A stretch of DNA of 64,000 bases from contig NZ_JAEDOX010000001.1 of assembly GCF_017872555.1 (NCBI RefSeq), forward strand, positions 186,001 through 250,000, read 5' to 3'. The notes below the pieces were generated by a model. It made no database searches, was not told the DNA's origin, and saw only the letters and a program-made list of their open reading frames with translations. How positions within the stretch are numbered: the stretch's first letter is position 1; every line of letters begins with the position of its first letter. The position numbers and the translations under genes are program-made. Shown here piece after piece: positions 45,410-55,210 of the stretch. This DNA comes from Ruegeria sp. HKCCSA071 (GTDB lineage: Bacteria > Pseudomonadota > Alphaproteobacteria > Rhodobacterales > Rhodobacteraceae).

Positions 45410-45736
45410 GGGAGGCTCCTGCCTGTTTTGTTGTTCCTGCGAACCCTAGCAGCGTTGCCGGCGCCGTCCAGAGGTGTTGACACGGATTGCGGCCCGGCAG
45501 TGTAATCTTTGGGTAGTGGGCGAGACCTGCGTCGTTTCCACGCGTCCGATGGCCGTAACTTTACTTGTCGGATGGGGTGCAAACTTATATTTGATGCAAA
45601 TCAAAGTTGGGTTCACCTTTTCGGCTGTAACCAGCTGAATAAGGGAACACAAAGCCACCGAAGCAGGGTAAGCTGTGGGAGGTGACGGAAATATCGCCCA
45701 ATGGGAAACCGGAAACGGGCGTTCAAGGAGGGTCCT
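45410..45736. other. Intergenic region between M20 gene and hemA
   Basis: No gene is supported in these 327 bases. They include the divergent promoters and an FNR-type box at 45591-45604; the rest shows no clear structure. Confidence 0.6.
45591..45604. promoter_or_regulatory. FnrL/FNR box upstream of hemA
   Basis: TTGAT-GCAA-ATCAA matches the FNR-family consensus TTGAT-N4-ATCAA perfectly, about 130 bp before hemA. In Rhodobacter, hemA is known to be controlled by FnrL, which supports an oxygen-responsive switch here. Confidence 0.85.
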
Positions 45737-46960
45737 TTGGACTATACTGCTCAGCTTGATTCAGCGATCGCCAGGCTGCATGACGAAGGACGTTACCGGA
45801 CCTTTATCGATATCGAACGTCGCAATGGACATTTCCCCCATGCGGTGCGCACGCGTTCGGACGGGTCACAGCAGAATATCACCGTATGGTGCGGCAATGA
45901 TTATCTGGGCATGGGGCAAAACCCGGTCGTTCTGAATGCAATGCACGAAGCTGTTGATGCAGCCGGTGCAGGTTCGGGCGGTACGCGCAATATCTCGGGC
46001 ACCACGGTTTATCATAAAAGGCTTGAGGCTGAACTGGCCGATCTGCACGGCAAGGAAGCCGCGCTGCTTTTTACCAGTGCCTATATCGCCAATGACGCAA
46101 CGATCAGCACGCTGCCCAAACTGTTCCCGGGCCTGATCATCTATTCTGACGCGCTGAACCATGCCTCGATGATCGAAGGTGTGCGCCGGAACGGCGGGGC
46201 TAAGCGCATCTTCCGGCACAATGATGTGGCGCATCTGCGCGAACTGCTTGAGGCGGATGACCCCGCCGCGCCCAAACTGATCGTATTCGAGTCGGTTTAC
46301 TCTATGGATGGCGATTTTGGTCCGATCGAGGAGATCTGTGATCTGGCAGATGAGTTCGGCGCACTGACTTATATCGACGAAGTGCACGCCGTAGGCATGT
46401 ATGGCCCGCGCGGCGGCGGTGTGACCGAGCGCGATAACCTTGCCCACCGGATCGATATCATCAATGGCACGCTGGCAAAGGCCTATGGCGTGATGGGCGG
46501 CTATATCGCGGCCAGCGCCAAGATGTGCGACGCCGTGCGGTCATACGCACCGGGCTTTATCTTTACCACGTCCCTGCCACCTGCGGTTGCGGCCGGGGCT
46601 GCCGCATCTGTTGCCTACCTGAAAACTGCACCTGAACTGCGCGAGCAGCATCAGACGCAGGCAAAAATCCTCAAGCTGCGGTTGAAGGGGATGGGACTGC
46701 CGCTGATCGACCACGGAAGCCATATCGTGCCCGTGATCGTCGGAAACCCGGTCCATACCAAGAAGCTCAGCGATATGCTGTTGGATGATTACGGCATTTA
46801 TGTGCAACCGATCAATTTCCCGACCGTTCCGCGTGGAACCGAGCGTCTGCGCTTTACCCCTTCACCGGTGCATGGGCCTGACGAAATGAACCGTCTGGTG
46901 CAGGCGATGGACGAACTTTGGTCACATTGTGCGCTAAATCGCGCCGAACTTGCCGGTTAA
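45737..46960 (+). CDS. hemA: 5-aminolevulinate synthase
   Basis: PLP enzyme joining glycine and succinyl-CoA into 5-aminolevulinate, the first step of tetrapyrrole synthesis in alphaproteobacteria. The TTG at 45737 is chosen as start: it gives the family N-terminus [11 protein letters not shown] and follows a strong AAGGAGGG site; 407 residues. The PLP lysine lies in [13 protein letters not shown], with [15 protein letters not shown] before it. The upstream ATG (45701) lacks such a site. Confidence 0.95.
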   Translation: MDYTAQLDSAIARLHDEGRYRTFIDIERRNGHFPHAVRTRSDGSQQNITVWCGNDYLGMGQNPVVLNAMHEAVDAAGAGSGGTRNISGTTVYHKRLEAELADLHGKEAALLFTSAYIANDATISTLPKLFPGLIIYSDALNHASMIEGVRRNGGAKRIFRHNDVAHLRELLEADDPAAPKLIVFESVYSMDGDFGPIEEICDLADEFGALTYIDEVHAVGMYGPRGGGVTERDNLAHRIDIINGTLAKAYGVMGGYIAASAKMCDAVRSYAPGFIFTTSLPPAVAAGAAASVAYLKTAPELREQHQTQAKILKLRLKGMGLPLIDHGSHIVPVIVGNPVHTKKLSDMLLDDYGIYVQPINFPTVPRGTERLRFTPSPVHGPDEMNRLVQAMDELWSHCALNRAELAG

Positions 46961-47089
46961 CCTCACGCCAAAGTGTGCAACGTATTTGCCGCGTGTTAAG
47001 CTTACGCTAACAAAATTGGCGGACGAATCGTTTTGGGGATGATTCGCCGCTAACGCGAAACGCGCGACAGGCAGAATGGGGCAGCAGGA

Positions 47090-48295
47090 ATGATTGGGCG
47101 CAGATCACAGCGCGAATCTGATGAGGACGTAGATGTCAGACCAAAAGGGTTTGACGACTACGAAGTACGCCTTGGTGACAAGATGCGCGGCGAACGCGCA
47201 ACCATGGGCAAATCCCTGTTGGATGTTCAGCGCGAGCTGAGGATCAAAGCCAACTACATTGCTGCCATCGAAAACGCAGATCCTGATGCCTTTGACACGC
47301 CCGGCTTTATTGCCGGGTATGTGCGTTCTTATGCGCGTTATCTGGGGATGAACCCGGATGAAACATTCTCGACTTTCTGCGCGGAAAGCGGTTTTGCGGT
47401 CGCGCATGGCATGTCGGCCGAAGCCTCGGTGGTGCGAAAGCCGACCGGCGCGCTTCCGGCGCGCGGGCCAATGGGGCGCGATCCCTTCATCTCGCCCAAT
47501 ACGCCGTATATTCCGGGCAAGGAATCTCTGGTCAGTCAGATTGAACCGCGCGCCATCGGCTCGTCGCTGGTGCTGTTGGCGGTTATTGGTGGCATCGGCT
47601 ATGGCGGGTGGGCCGTTCTGAACAAGATCCAGCAGGTGCAGGTCAGCCCGGTTGAACAAGCGCCTGTGGTGCTTTCCGACCTTGATCCACTTGATGCCGT
47701 GCGCGGTGGCACTGGCGAGGACGAGGTGGCAGTGGCGAACACCGAGGCATTGGACCGTCTCTATCGTCCGCAGGCCTTGGATGTGCCGGTTCTGGTTGCC
47801 CGCGATGCGCCGATCTCGACCCTTGATCCACGCGATGTCGGAACCTTCCGCCCACCAAGCCTGCCGCAGTTCGAAGTTGCCGAAGTGCACACGGTTGAAC
47901 GACCAGCCTTGCCGCAGGTCGTGGAACAGGTTGATACCACGCTGAAAATCGTAGCTGTCGATCCGGCTTGGATGCGGGTAACGGCGGCAGATGGCAGTGT
48001 CATTTTCGAAGGCACCCTTGGAACGGTCGAGCAAGGCAGTGTCTTTGAGGTTCCTTTGACAGAAGAACCGCCGCTGTTGCGGGCAGGGGCCTCGGGATCG
48101 GTTTATTTCTCGATGAACGGCGAGCACTATGGCCCGGCAGGGGCGCCCGGCACGGTTGCCAAAGGGGTGATCCTTTCGAAAGACGCGGTGTCTGAAGTTT
48201 ATGCCGTTGCCGATCTTGAGGCGGAACAGAACAGCGCACTCAAGCAGCTGGTGGCTGAGCTGCAAACCGAGGCGACAGAAGCGCCCGCCGATTGA
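47090..48295 (+). CDS. RodZ-like HTH membrane protein
   Basis: Cell-shape protein related to RodZ: a cytoplasmic XRE-type helix-turn-helix (about 25-98, with GKSLLDVQRELRIKANYIAAIE), one membrane span (about 157-177), and a periplasmic DUF4115-type domain (about 285-375) after a Pro/Asp-rich linker. The 401-residue length is usual for alphaproteobacterial forms. It sits between hemA and ispG; the rodZ-ispG neighbourhood is common in bacteria. A link to MreB is expected from the family, not shown here. Confidence 0.85.
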   Translation: MIGRRSQRESDEDVDVRPKGFDDYEVRLGDKMRGERATMGKSLLDVQRELRIKANYIAAIENADPDAFDTPGFIAGYVRSYARYLGMNPDETFSTFCAESGFAVAHGMSAEASVVRKPTGALPARGPMGRDPFISPNTPYIPGKESLVSQIEPRAIGSSLVLLAVIGGIGYGGWAVLNKIQQVQVSPVEQAPVVLSDLDPLDAVRGGTGEDEVAVANTEALDRLYRPQALDVPVLVARDAPISTLDPRDVGTFRPPSLPQFEVAEVHTVERPALPQVVEQVDTTLKIVAVDPAWMRVTAADGSVIFEGTLGTVEQGSVFEVPLTEEPPLLRAGASGSVYFSMNGEHYGPAGAPGTVAKGVILSKDAVSEVYAVADLEAEQNSALKQLVAELQTEATEAPAD

Positions 48296-48366
48296 TCTTG
48301 CCATTGCGGTAACCCCTGTGCCGGACTATCTACAGTCGCAACTCATGCAGACGCGGATCCGTCCTT

Positions 48367-49488
48367 ATGTCCCTTAATCACGTGCGCCCCTGGCGCGACA
48401 TTTATCGTCGTAAATCCCGTCAAATCATGGTCGGCAACGTCCCTGTTGGGGGCGATGCCCCGATCGCTGTTCAGACCATGACCAACACCCTGACCACCGA
48501 TGTGGCGGCAACGGTGGCGCAGGTTCAGGCCGCGGCGGAGGCTGGCGCGGATATCGTGCGCGTTTCAGTCCCCGATGAGGCGTCGGCTAAGGCATTGAAA
48601 GAGATCGTGCGCGAAAGCCCGGTGCCCATCGTTGCGGACATCCATTTTCACTATCGCCGCGGTATCGAAGCGGCCGAGGCAGGCGCTGCCTGTCTGCGCA
48701 TCAATCCCGGCAACATCGGCGATGAGCGCCGGGTGAAAGAAGTCATTCAGGCCGCGCGCGACCACAATTGCTCGATCCGCATCGGCGTGAATGCGGGCAG
48801 TCTGGAAAAGCACCTGCTTGAGAAATATGGCGAGCCGTGCCCCGAGGCGATGGTCGAAAGTGGGTTGGAACATATCCGGATTCTGCAAGACAACGACTTC
48901 CACGAGTTCAAGATTAGTGTGAAGGCCAGCGACGTATTCCTGTCCGCGGCCGCGTATCAGGGCATTGCCGAAGCCACAGATGCGCCCATCCATCTGGGTA
49001 TCACCGAGGCGGGCGGGCTGGTGTCCGGCACCATCAAATCTGCCATCGGGTTGGGCAACCTGCTGTGGATGGGGATCGGTGACACGATCCGCGTCAGCCT
49101 GTCTGCCGATCCGGTAGAAGAGGTTAAGGTCGGCTTTGAAATCCTCAAATCCCTTGGTCTGCGCCACCGGGGCGTCAATATCATCTCATGCCCGTCCTGC
49201 GCGCGACAGGGGTTTGACGTTATCAAGACCGTCGAGGCGCTGGAACGTCGTCTGGAACACATCAAGACACCGATGAGCCTGTCGATCATCGGTTGCGTGG
49301 TCAACGGACCGGGCGAGGCGCTGATGACCGATGTCGGGTTTACCGGTGGCGGGGCAGGATCCGGGATGGTTTATCTGGCGGGCAAGGCCAGCCACAAGAT
49401 GTCCAACGATCAGATGATCGACCACATCGTGGAACAGGTCGAAAAGAAAGCGGCTGAATTGGACGCGGCTGCGGAAGCGGCAGAGTAG
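48367..49488 (+). CDS. ispG: 4-hydroxy-3-methylbut-2-enyl diphosphate synthase
   Basis: Iron-sulfur enzyme of the MEP isoprenoid pathway. The 373-residue protein shows the TIM-barrel half ([21 protein letters not shown], about 20-40) and the C-terminal cluster-binding half with [11 protein letters not shown] (two Cys) and [11 protein letters not shown] (third Cys). Spacing to the RodZ-like gene is 71 bp. The C-terminus is Ala/Glu-rich. Confidence 0.96.
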   Translation: MSLNHVRPWRDIYRRKSRQIMVGNVPVGGDAPIAVQTMTNTLTTDVAATVAQVQAAAEAGADIVRVSVPDEASAKALKEIVRESPVPIVADIHFHYRRGIEAAEAGAACLRINPGNIGDERRVKEVIQAARDHNCSIRIGVNAGSLEKHLLEKYGEPCPEAMVESGLEHIRILQDNDFHEFKISVKASDVFLSAAAYQGIAEATDAPIHLGITEAGGLVSGTIKSAIGLGNLLWMGIGDTIRVSLSADPVEEVKVGFEILKSLGLRHRGVNIISCPSCARQGFDVIKTVEALERRLEHIKTPMSLSIIGCVVNGPGEALMTDVGFTGGGAGSGMVYLAGKASHKMSNDQMIDHIVEQVEKKAAELDAAAEAAE

Positions 49489-49653
49489 TGTGGGGTCGGC
49501 TGTGTCGGTAACGCAGGCATAGCGACCTTACTCATCCCTTGCCCCAGTGCCTGAGCTGTTGCTAACTTGTTTCGTGACTGAACTTGCCTGTTTCGCCGCT
49601 GGTTCCGTCGGTAAGCAGACCAGCGCGGACCCATGCTTTGGGAGGAGTGTGTC

Positions 49654-50472
49654 ATGACATCCAAGACCGCAGGCCCTACGCCACCCGAGAACCTGACGCC
49701 ACACCAGCAGGCCATGCCCAAGGTCAATCGTGTTACTTCGGATGAAATAAAGGCGTCACTGAAAGCTGGGTTTTCCGATTTTCTGGCGCGCCCCTTCATG
49801 AGCGGTTTCTTCGGGCTTTTCTATGCAGCTTTCGGAATCCTGATGGTCTGGAGCTTGGTCTGGCTTGGCAAGATCTGGATGATCATTCCTGCGATTGTCG
49901 GATTTCCTCTGGTCGCGCCTTTCGCCGCTGCAGGACTTTATGAGATGTCCCGGCGGTTAAAGAAGGGCGAGAGTTTTGGCTGGTATGAAATCCTCACTGT
50001 CATGGCCGATCAACGCAAGCGCGAAATGGGCTGGATGGCCTTTGTCACGCTGTTCATTTTCTGGGTTTGGGTTTATCAGGTCCGGCTTTGGCTTGCGATC
50101 ATCCTGCAGAATTCATCCTTTTCGGATTTTGACGGATTCTTGAACATCATCTTGTTCACTCCGCAGGGTTGGACTTTCCTTGCAATCGGCACCTGTGTCG
50201 GGGCGTTCCTGTCGGCTGTCCTGTTTTCGGTCACTGTCGTCGCCATGCCCATGCTTCTGGACCGGGAAACAAATTTCGTTTCAGCCATGTTGACGTCTTT
50301 ACGCGTCGTCTCGGAAAGCCCTGTGGTCATGCTCGGCTGGGCAGCGATCATCTCGGTCACAATGTTATTGTCGATGGTTCCGGCGTTTATGGGCTTGATC
50401 TTTACCTTGCCGATCCTTGGCCATACCACGTGGCATCTCTATCAAAGGGCCGTGGAACCGGTAGACGGCTGA
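49654..50472 (+). CDS. DUF2189-type membrane protein (copy 1)
   Basis: Integral membrane protein of the DUF2189 family, unknown function. The 272 residues begin at the ATG with a GGAGGAG site and contain about six spans. The pattern KAGFSDFLARPF, then GFPLVAPFAAAGLYEMSRRLKKGE, and MPMLLDRETNFVSAM near residue 205 is shared with the paralogue at 61565-62350, including the C-terminal LPILGHTTWHLYQR. Confidence 0.8.
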   Translation: MTSKTAGPTPPENLTPHQQAMPKVNRVTSDEIKASLKAGFSDFLARPFMSGFFGLFYAAFGILMVWSLVWLGKIWMIIPAIVGFPLVAPFAAAGLYEMSRRLKKGESFGWYEILTVMADQRKREMGWMAFVTLFIFWVWVYQVRLWLAIILQNSSFSDFDGFLNIILFTPQGWTFLAIGTCVGAFLSAVLFSVTVVAMPMLLDRETNFVSAMLTSLRVVSESPVVMLGWAAIISVTMLLSMVPAFMGLIFTLPILGHTTWHLYQRAVEPVDG

Positions 50473-50529
50473 GGTCAGCGATCAGTCCGCCTTTTTGTCT
50501 GGGGGCAGCTGTGCCGCCCCCAATACCTA

Positions 50530-51288
50530 TCAACCCTGTTCTGCGCGAACGCCATCTGCAATCTGCTGCATCTGATCGGCGGGCAGATAGCCGCGCAGCA
50601 ACTCGGTTCCCAACACGAATGAGGGCGTGCCCGAAATCTGCATCCGTTGCGCCAGAGCACGGGTGCGGCTGATCTCATCCGTGACGCTGTCGCTGTCCAT
50701 CGCGGCGATGATCGCGTCACTGTCCAGACCCAGCCCGTCAGAGATGCGGCGAAGAGTAACTTCTGAGGGTTCGCCGCTGAATTCCATCAGCGCATCGTGA
50801 ACCTGTTTATAGGCGTCATTGCCTGCCACTTGCTTGGTTGCCACCGCAAAGCGCGAGGACAAAACAGATGCGTCGCCCAGAATTGGCAGCTCTTTGATCA
50901 CAAAGCGGATATTGCCGTCGCTGGCCAGCAGGTTTGCCACTTCGGGCACCGCACGGCGGCAATAGCCGCAGCGGTAGTCCATAAACTCGACCAGTGTGAT
51001 ATCGCCATCCGGGTTGCCGCCAACCCAGCTATAGCCATCGTCGAACAGTTCTTCCGCGTTGGCGGCGACCAGTTCCTTGTCTGCGGCCGCTTCGGCCACT
51101 GCGTTTCGCTGTTCGAGGATATTGATTGCCTCGATAATGACTTCGGGGTTTTCCAGCAGGTATTCGCGTACCTGAGCGCCAAACTCTGCCTTTTCGGCAT
51201 CATTCATCGCGTTCAGGTCCAGCGCCTGTGCCGAGGTCGCCGCCATGGAAAGCCCCAGAAGGGCAGGTGCAGCATGTCTGAGGATCAT
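50530..51288 (-). CDS. DsbA-like thiol:disulfide interchange protein
   Basis: Periplasmic thioredoxin-fold oxidoreductase. From the ATG at 51288, 252 residues: signal peptide about 1-22 (ending SAQA), then a helical segment, then the active site CGYC (C107-C110) in EFMDYRCGYCRRAVPE, and a later GTPSFVLG with the cis-Pro. The Glu/Ala-rich N-terminal part resembles the ScsC/Com1-like DsbA group, some of which trimerise. Its ATG overlaps the stop of the M48 gene by four bases (ATGA), so the two are coupled. Confidence 0.9.
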   Translation of the reverse strand: MILRHAAPALLGLSMAATSAQALDLNAMNDAEKAEFGAQVREYLLENPEVIIEAINILEQRNAVAEAAADKELVAANAEELFDDGYSWVGGNPDGDITLVEFMDYRCGYCRRAVPEVANLLASDGNIRFVIKELPILGDASVLSSRFAVATKQVAGNDAYKQVHDALMEFSGEPSEVTLRRISDGLGLDSDAIIAAMDSDSVTDEISRTRALAQRMQISGTPSFVLGTELLRGYLPADQMQQIADGVRAEQG

Positions 51289-52643
51289 TTCCGTTTCCTT
51301 TTGTCTTTCTTGAGTCGTTCTGAGGCAATCAGCACGTCTTGTGCCCTTTGCCAACCCGGAGAGCCTTCGGGCAATTGCGCCACGGCCCGTTTCGCGTGAA
51401 TTCCGGCATCCTCCATCCGACCTTGCAGCGCATAACGCTCTGCCGTCACGGTCGAAGCCATACCGTTATTTCCGACCTGTGCATAAGCCACACCCAGGTC
51501 TTGCATCAGGCGTGCATTACGAAAGTCGCGCGCACGCGCCTGTTCCAATGCATTCAATGCCTGTTTTGTTTCCCCTTGCGCCAGCAGGGCGCGCCCATAG
51601 CCCGCAAGGATCAACGCATTGTTCGGGGCCATTTTAACAGCGTTTGCGTAGGCGTTAACAGCCTCGCTTACCTTTCTGTTTTCCAACAGGATTTGCCCTT
51701 TCAGGTCGTAATAGAATGGGTCATCAGGGCGTTCGGCAAGTGCCGCGTCTATCGCGGCACGGGCGCGGGACAGATCACGGTTCTGATGATAGGCCGAAGC
51801 CTCTCGCATCAGGCGGATGTCGCGATAGGGTTCTTCACCGGCACGCCGCAAGGTCCAACTGGGCGACCGCAGAAAGGCCGACAGCTTGCCTTTAACCCGC
51901 GCAAACCAGTAATCCGAATTGGGGTTTGGAACGGCGCGGTCGCCAAACTCGTCCAGGAACGCCTCGGCAGCGCGCAGACGATCACGGCTTGTTGGGTGTG
52001 AGCGCATATAGGGGTCCTGATTGGCGACACTCAGCAGTTCCTGACCGGCGAACTTCCGGTGCAGTTCCACCATCCCGCTGGGTGAGATTTCGGCCCATCG
52101 CAGGTAACTTGCGGCACTGCGGTCGGCGGATGCCTCTTCCGCGCGGGTGTGACCCAGAAAACCGCGAATTGCTGCGCCTTGGGTGCCAGCAGCGATCCCG
52201 ATGGCGGCCTCGCCCCCACCCGCCGCAGCTGCCAGCAGGGCCAAAGCCGTGCCGAGGCTGGCGTTGCGCTGCGCCGCTTTCAGGTTCTCAGCCCGTCGTG
52301 CCAGATGACCATTCGAGATATGTGCGGCCTCGTGGGCGATGACAGCCTGCAACATTTCGGGGCTTTCGACGGTCAGAATCAGCCCGTAGTTCACATAAAT
52401 CGCGTTGTAGTCGATGACGAATGCATTGAACGTGTTGTCGTTTACGACCAGAATCTGAACCCGGTTCGTGTTCAGCCCCGCAGCCCGCAACACCGGAAAC
52501 GCCAGTTCACGCAGGCCATGTTCGATATCAGGGTCGCGGATCAGGCTTTGCGCGTGCGATTGCACCGCTGCCGCCAGCCAGACGACAACGGCAACCATCA
52601 AGGCCGGGATTGACGCCAACCGGGATACGCGCTCAAAAGCCAT
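51285..52643 (-). CDS. Exported M48 metalloprotease with TPR region (BepA-like)
   Basis: Periplasmic zinc protease with C-terminal tetratricopeptide repeats, like BepA/YfgC, which helps quality control of outer-membrane protein assembly. The start at 52643 gives a signal peptide (about 1-32); 452 residues. HEAAH (H104-E105-x2-H108) is the zinc site, and the third ligand lies in the EEASADR stretch near 170. Helical repeats fill about 280-440. Partnership with the coupled DsbA-like gene would fit envelope protein folding. Confidence 0.9.
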   Translation of the reverse strand: MAFERVSRLASIPALMVAVVVWLAAAVQSHAQSLIRDPDIEHGLRELAFPVLRAAGLNTNRVQILVVNDNTFNAFVIDYNAIYVNYGLILTVESPEMLQAVIAHEAAHISNGHLARRAENLKAAQRNASLGTALALLAAAAGGGEAAIGIAAGTQGAAIRGFLGHTRAEEASADRSAASYLRWAEISPSGMVELHRKFAGQELLSVANQDPYMRSHPTSRDRLRAAEAFLDEFGDRAVPNPNSDYWFARVKGKLSAFLRSPSWTLRRAGEEPYRDIRLMREASAYHQNRDLSRARAAIDAALAERPDDPFYYDLKGQILLENRKVSEAVNAYANAVKMAPNNALILAGYGRALLAQGETKQALNALEQARARDFRNARLMQDLGVAYAQVGNNGMASTVTAERYALQGRMEDAGIHAKRAVAQLPEGSPGWQRAQDVLIASERLKKDKRKRK

Positions 52644-52665
52644 GACTGCAACATGGGAGATGGGC

Positions 52666-53829
52666 ATGAGAAACTCAACCCGGTCCGGGGTCGATCCCTT
52701 CATCGTGATGGATGTGATGGAGGCGGCACGCAAGGCCGAAGAGGCAGGTCGCCACGTGATCCACATGGAAGTCGGCCAGCCCGGAACCGGCGCGCCAAAG
52801 GGTGCGACCGAAGCTTTGGCCGCGGCGATGGAGCAAGGCCCGCTGGGCTATACGGTTGCCCTGGGTCTGCCCGCCCTGAGGCAGCGGATCGCCCGGCTTT
52901 ACGGCGATTGGTACAATGTCGACCTGAACCCCGAGCGGGTGGTGATCACTCCTGGCTCGTCCGGCGGATTCCTGCTGACCTTTACCGCTTTGTTCGACAG
53001 TGGCGACCGTGTCGGTATCGGGGCGCCCGGCTATCCGTCCTATCGCCAGATCCTGAAGGCGCTGGGTCTGGTCCCGGTCGACCTGCCGACCGCGCCGGAA
53101 AACAGGTTGCAGCCCGTCGCAGCGGATATTCAGGGGATGGACCTGAAAGGGCTGATGGTGGCTTCACCCGCAAACCCGACCGGTACGATGTTGGATCGCG
53201 CCGCCATGGGTGCCTTGATCGAGGCGGCTCATGGGCAGGGCGCGTCGTTCATCAGTGATGAGATTTACCACGGGCTGGAATACGAAGCCAAGGCCGTGAC
53301 GGCGCTGGAACTGACAGATGAATGCTATGTGATCAACTCATTCTCGAAATACTTTTCGATGACCGGATGGCGCGTAGGCTGGATGGTGGTGCCCGAGGAT
53401 CAGGTGCGCGTGGTCGAACGGATCGCTCAGAACATGTTCATCTGCGCCCCCCACGCCAGTCAGGTCGCGGCGCTGGCTGCCATGGACTGCGACGACGAAT
53501 TGCAAGCCAATCTGGACGTGTACCGCCGCAATCGCGCGCTGATGCTGGACGGGCTGCCCAAGGCCGGGTTTTCGAACATCGCGCCGCCCGACGGGGCGTT
53601 TTATGTCTATGCAGATGTGTCTGATCTGACCGATGACAGCCGCGCATTTGCGGCCGAGATTCTGGAACGGGCCGGTGTAGCCGTGACACCTGGGCTGGAT
53701 TTCGACCCGCAGCGCGGCCATACCACATTGCGGTTTTCCTATGCGCGCGCGACGGATGACATTCAGGAAGGGCTTGAGCGTTTGCGCCTGTTTATGACCC
53801 GGCGCGGCGCTGTCAGGGAACGGGCCTGA
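52666..53829 (+). CDS. PLP-dependent class I/II aminotransferase
   Basis: Fold-type I aminotransferase, amino donor unknown. The start at 52666 has a GGGAGA site; 387 residues. VGQPGTGAP (about 37) and SPANPTGTMLD (about 167) are substrate/PLP-site blocks, FISDEIYHGLEY contains the PLP Asp/Tyr, and SFSKYFSMTGWRVGW holds the Schiff-base lysine. The ATG lies only 22 bp from the divergent M48 start, so their control regions overlap. Confidence 0.9.
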   Translation: MRNSTRSGVDPFIVMDVMEAARKAEEAGRHVIHMEVGQPGTGAPKGATEALAAAMEQGPLGYTVALGLPALRQRIARLYGDWYNVDLNPERVVITPGSSGGFLLTFTALFDSGDRVGIGAPGYPSYRQILKALGLVPVDLPTAPENRLQPVAADIQGMDLKGLMVASPANPTGTMLDRAAMGALIEAAHGQGASFISDEIYHGLEYEAKAVTALELTDECYVINSFSKYFSMTGWRVGWMVVPEDQVRVVERIAQNMFICAPHASQVAALAAMDCDDELQANLDVYRRNRALMLDGLPKAGFSNIAPPDGAFYVYADVSDLTDDSRAFAAEILERAGVAVTPGLDFDPQRGHTTLRFSYARATDDIQEGLERLRLFMTRRGAVRERA

Positions 53830-53895
53830 GCCGTTCACAAACCGCCCCTTGTGGTATAGGGTGCCCGACAAACGATCTCGGGAAAACTTGAGGCC

Positions 53896-55116
53896 ATGAG
53901 CAGGATCTTCTTAAGCATTGCGCTGTTCTGGGCGTTGGCTGGTGGTGCCATTGCGCAGGATTTCAGCGCGTTGGCGCGTGTCCAGCCTGAGCAGAGCCGT
54001 ATTACGGATGTCGGGCGTACCGGTGTTCGGGTGGACATCGCCCTCAGTCAGGGCGTTCCCTACAGGATTTTCACCTTGCAGGATCCCTACCGTATGGTTC
54101 TGGACTTCAACGAAGTGGATTGGGCCGGGCTGACCAGCGAAGATTTCCTGCAATCCGATCGCATCAGCGGCGTGCAGTTCGGCGCATATGTTCCGGGTTG
54201 GTCACGTCTGGTGCTGGAACTGGGTGCGCCGATGGCAGTGACGAAAGCAGAAATGTTGGTGGCAGAGGATTCGGGGGCCGCATTGCTGTCGCTCGACCTC
54301 AAGGGGACGGATTTCGATGCCTTCAACGCCTCGGCAGGTGCGCCGCGAAACCCGGGCTGGGACTTGCCGGAACCAGCGGATGTGCCGCAAGCCGCGGTGC
54401 GCAGTGCCGACCGACCCTTGCGTGTCATGCTGGATCCGGGCCACGGAGGCATCGATCCGGGGGCCGAGACTGACGCGATTGATGAAAAAACCCTTATGCT
54501 GACTTTCGCGCGTGAGTTGCGCGAAATCCTACTAAGATCAGGCGGGTACGAGGTGGTTCTGACACGGGTCGACGATCAGTTCGTCTCGCTGGAGCGCCGA
54601 ATTGCGCTGGCGCACCGGGCCGGTGCGGACCTGTTCATCTCGCTACACGCTGATTCCCTGTCCGAAGGGCGGGCGCATGGCGCGGTGGTATATACCCTGT
54701 CCAACGATGCCTCGGATGTGGCCAGTGCGAAGCTGGCAGAACGGCACGACCGCGGGGATTTGATTTCCGGTATCGATCTGAACGGGGCAGATGATCAGGT
54801 CACGGATGTCCTTCTGGACATGGCCCGTCAGGAAACGATGCCACGCACAAGCGCGCTGGCCAAAGCCATTGCAAACGGTCTGGCACAACAAGGCGGGCCG
54901 ATGAACGGCAAACCCCTGCGTACCGCATCTTTTTCAGTACTCAAGGCGGCGGACATCCCGTCGGTTCTGGTCGAGCTTGGGTTTCTGTCCAGCCCCAGAG
55001 ACCTCAAGAACCTCAAAGATCCTGATTGGCGGGCAAGAATGGCGCTGGGAATTCATCGGGGGCTTGAAGATTGGCACCAGCAGGATGTGATCCGCAAATC
55101 CCTTATTGGCCAGTGA
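53896..55116 (+). CDS. N-acetylmuramoyl-L-alanine amidase (AmiC-type, AMIN domain)
   Basis: Periplasmic amidase that splits the stem peptide from glycan, used in daughter-cell separation. The 406 residues have a signal peptide (about 1-20), an AMIN domain (about 25-140) for septal targeting, and an Amidase_3 domain (about 173-395). Zinc ligands are seen in MLDPGHGGIDPGAE (His), the following Glu in DEKTL region and SLHADS (His); the late VLVELGFLSS contains the catalytic Glu. It precedes the PBP1A gene by 94 bp. Confidence 0.94.
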   Translation: MSRIFLSIALFWALAGGAIAQDFSALARVQPEQSRITDVGRTGVRVDIALSQGVPYRIFTLQDPYRMVLDFNEVDWAGLTSEDFLQSDRISGVQFGAYVPGWSRLVLELGAPMAVTKAEMLVAEDSGAALLSLDLKGTDFDAFNASAGAPRNPGWDLPEPADVPQAAVRSADRPLRVMLDPGHGGIDPGAETDAIDEKTLMLTFARELREILLRSGGYEVVLTRVDDQFVSLERRIALAHRAGADLFISLHADSLSEGRAHGAVVYTLSNDASDVASAKLAERHDRGDLISGIDLNGADDQVTDVLLDMARQETMPRTSALAKAIANGLAQQGGPMNGKPLRTASFSVLKAADIPSVLVELGFLSSPRDLKNLKDPDWRARMALGIHRGLEDWHQQDVIRKSLIGQ

Positions 55117-55210
55117 CCTTGCGGCGCGAAACGGCTAGAATACGCTCGGTGTTTTGACCCTTGGGCGGCGCATCACTATATAGGCGGCACCGCGAGAAAA
55201 AGGCAGTAAC

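Noticed and set aside
47105..48304. Open frame of 399 codons on the minus strand
   Set aside because: Antisense to the RodZ-like gene; no recognisable domain.
50501..50521. GC-rich hairpin between the first DUF2189 gene and the DsbA-like gene
   Set aside because: Stem present, but no T tract on either side, so I do not call a terminator.
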